Below are positions 62,951-64,000 of a DNA stretch of 64,000 bases, piece after piece. Positions within the stretch are counted from its first letter, which is position 1. Every line of letters starts with the position of its first letter. The position numbers and the translations under genes were made by a program. Under the pieces are notes generated by a model. The model was not told the origin of the DNA and searched no databases. It saw only the letters and a program-made list of their open reading frames with translations. Origin of the DNA: Liolophura sinensis (Eukaryota > Mollusca > Polyplacophora > Chitonida > Chitonidae); assembly GCF_032854445.1 (NCBI RefSeq), contig NC_088305.1, forward strand, positions 18,153,717-18,217,716. Direction: 5' to 3'.

Positions 62951-64000
62951 GTTGAACGTATTATAAAACTAAAGCCTTATGCGAATAAGTCAATGTACTA
63001 TTTGAGAGAAATAAATAAAAACTAAAAAAAAAAAATCCGTGCTTGGATCTAAGCTGTTTTACTAACATAAGTTTCCGTCGCTAGCGGCTCTTGTATTAGT
63101 CTACTTAATGTCGCTTATTGTAAAACACAAACCACCGAAATAATAATGGCATTGACTGATTCCACTTTGTTCCAAAATCATGAAATTTCCCATGTTAATG
63201 GTTCTTTTATGATCCTCCTGTTGTTGTTAATTTTTTTTTCTTTTTTTAAACCGATTTGATGGAGTTGTAAAGAAGGGCGAGGGATACGTAATACCGATTA
63301 AGACAGAAAACAAATAAGTCGTTTGTAAAATGAATTGTCTTGAAAATGGTTTTGAATTAGACCGAAATGACGGCCTAAGTAGAATCAATATTCAGAGTTA
63401 CCTCCCTATTGCTGCTTTGTGTCTGTTTGGTCGAAAATCAGCCTACAAATAAGCTAGAGACTGAGGAACACGTTACAAACATTTATGTTTTTCTCAAATA
63501 TATTTACTGTGTCTGACTCATGATCTTAGATGAAACTAACTTATGTGTCTTTATCATTTTTACGGGTTACCGTCCGTCTTCTTGGTTATGATACACGAAT
63601 TCTTCCGAATCGTTTCTTTGAATGAGAGTATCGAAAACTAGGAATTTACAACAAAAAAAGATTTAAAAGTATATAACGGTCCATTTTGTCAAACCTTTTG
63701 GTCTTTAATACAAGAGATAAACAAACCGATAATAATTTTTTAATAGTTTTTGCCGTGCCATGTTTAATACACGTTATATTAGAGAAGACAATCATATTTA
63801 TTACTTGTATATATATACAATGGCCATCAGCAGAACAAAATCGTGACGCTAAGCTTATACTTTGCACTTTCAAATCACAATTATCATTTAGCCCAGAGCG
63901 GCAACGAGTCCGAAATCGTGACTTAAATATATCATACCTTAGAGGCATGGTAAGAAAAGAAAAAACAAAACTTTTATATCAGGGCGTCATTTTCCATTGG
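62951..64000. other. No gene recognised
   Basis: AT-rich, with short A and T runs. A 100-codon minus-strand open stretch at 63646-63948 has no recognisable domain and low-complexity AT-driven composition. Confidence 0.5.

Overview
The window reads as animal nuclear DNA, most likely from a mollusc and probably a bivalve. It is AT-rich and repeat-dominated. Its right third carries several copies of a tRNA-derived SINE whose conserved central/3' part (a CCCGGG-rich block, then a TATAAGTGAAATATTCTTGAG-like block, then an AATCAAATAAATAAA-type tail) I associate with molluscan genomes. There are no bacterial operons. The species cannot be named from the sequence.

Region 1 (1-43,558) is one long head-to-tail array of about 1.52-1.67 kb units, still running at the left window edge. 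Each unit carries one minus-strand reading frame that is clearly a Nanos protein. It has the paired CCHC zinc fingers in exact family spacing (C-x2-C-x12-H-x10-C and C-x2-C-x7-H-x4-C). There are 28 copies: one cut by the window edge, 25 with open frames, and two broken copies at the right end. Two structural classes alternate. Long units (about 1,672 bp, 13 open copies) encode 202 aa and have a TATA box 46-53 nt upstream of the ATG. Short units (1,517-1,521 bp, 12 open copies plus the edge copy) share a 152-bp deletion that removes the TATA box and the first 21 codons, leaving a 180/181-aa frame. Subtypes recur in the order A-B-C-D, giving a higher-order repeat of about 6.38 kb. The array decays at its right border.

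Region 2 (43,559-45,205) is AT-rich and has no recognisable gene. Region 3 (45,206-51,312) is a 35-bp minisatellite of roughly 170 units, with a homogenised core, a 2,032-bp higher-order duplication and degenerate edges. Region 4 (51,313-64,000) has no recognisable protein gene. It holds SINE copies (two with clear target-site duplications), a second SINE-like family, a modular repeat with a perfect 13 x 35-bp array, two 44-bp arrays and two (TA)n microsatellites.

The main result is the nanos array itself: a translational repressor of the germline that is usually present in one or a few copies is amplified here at least 28-fold. Half the copies lack the N-terminus and the proximal promoter, and copies are being exchanged by crossing-over or conversion.
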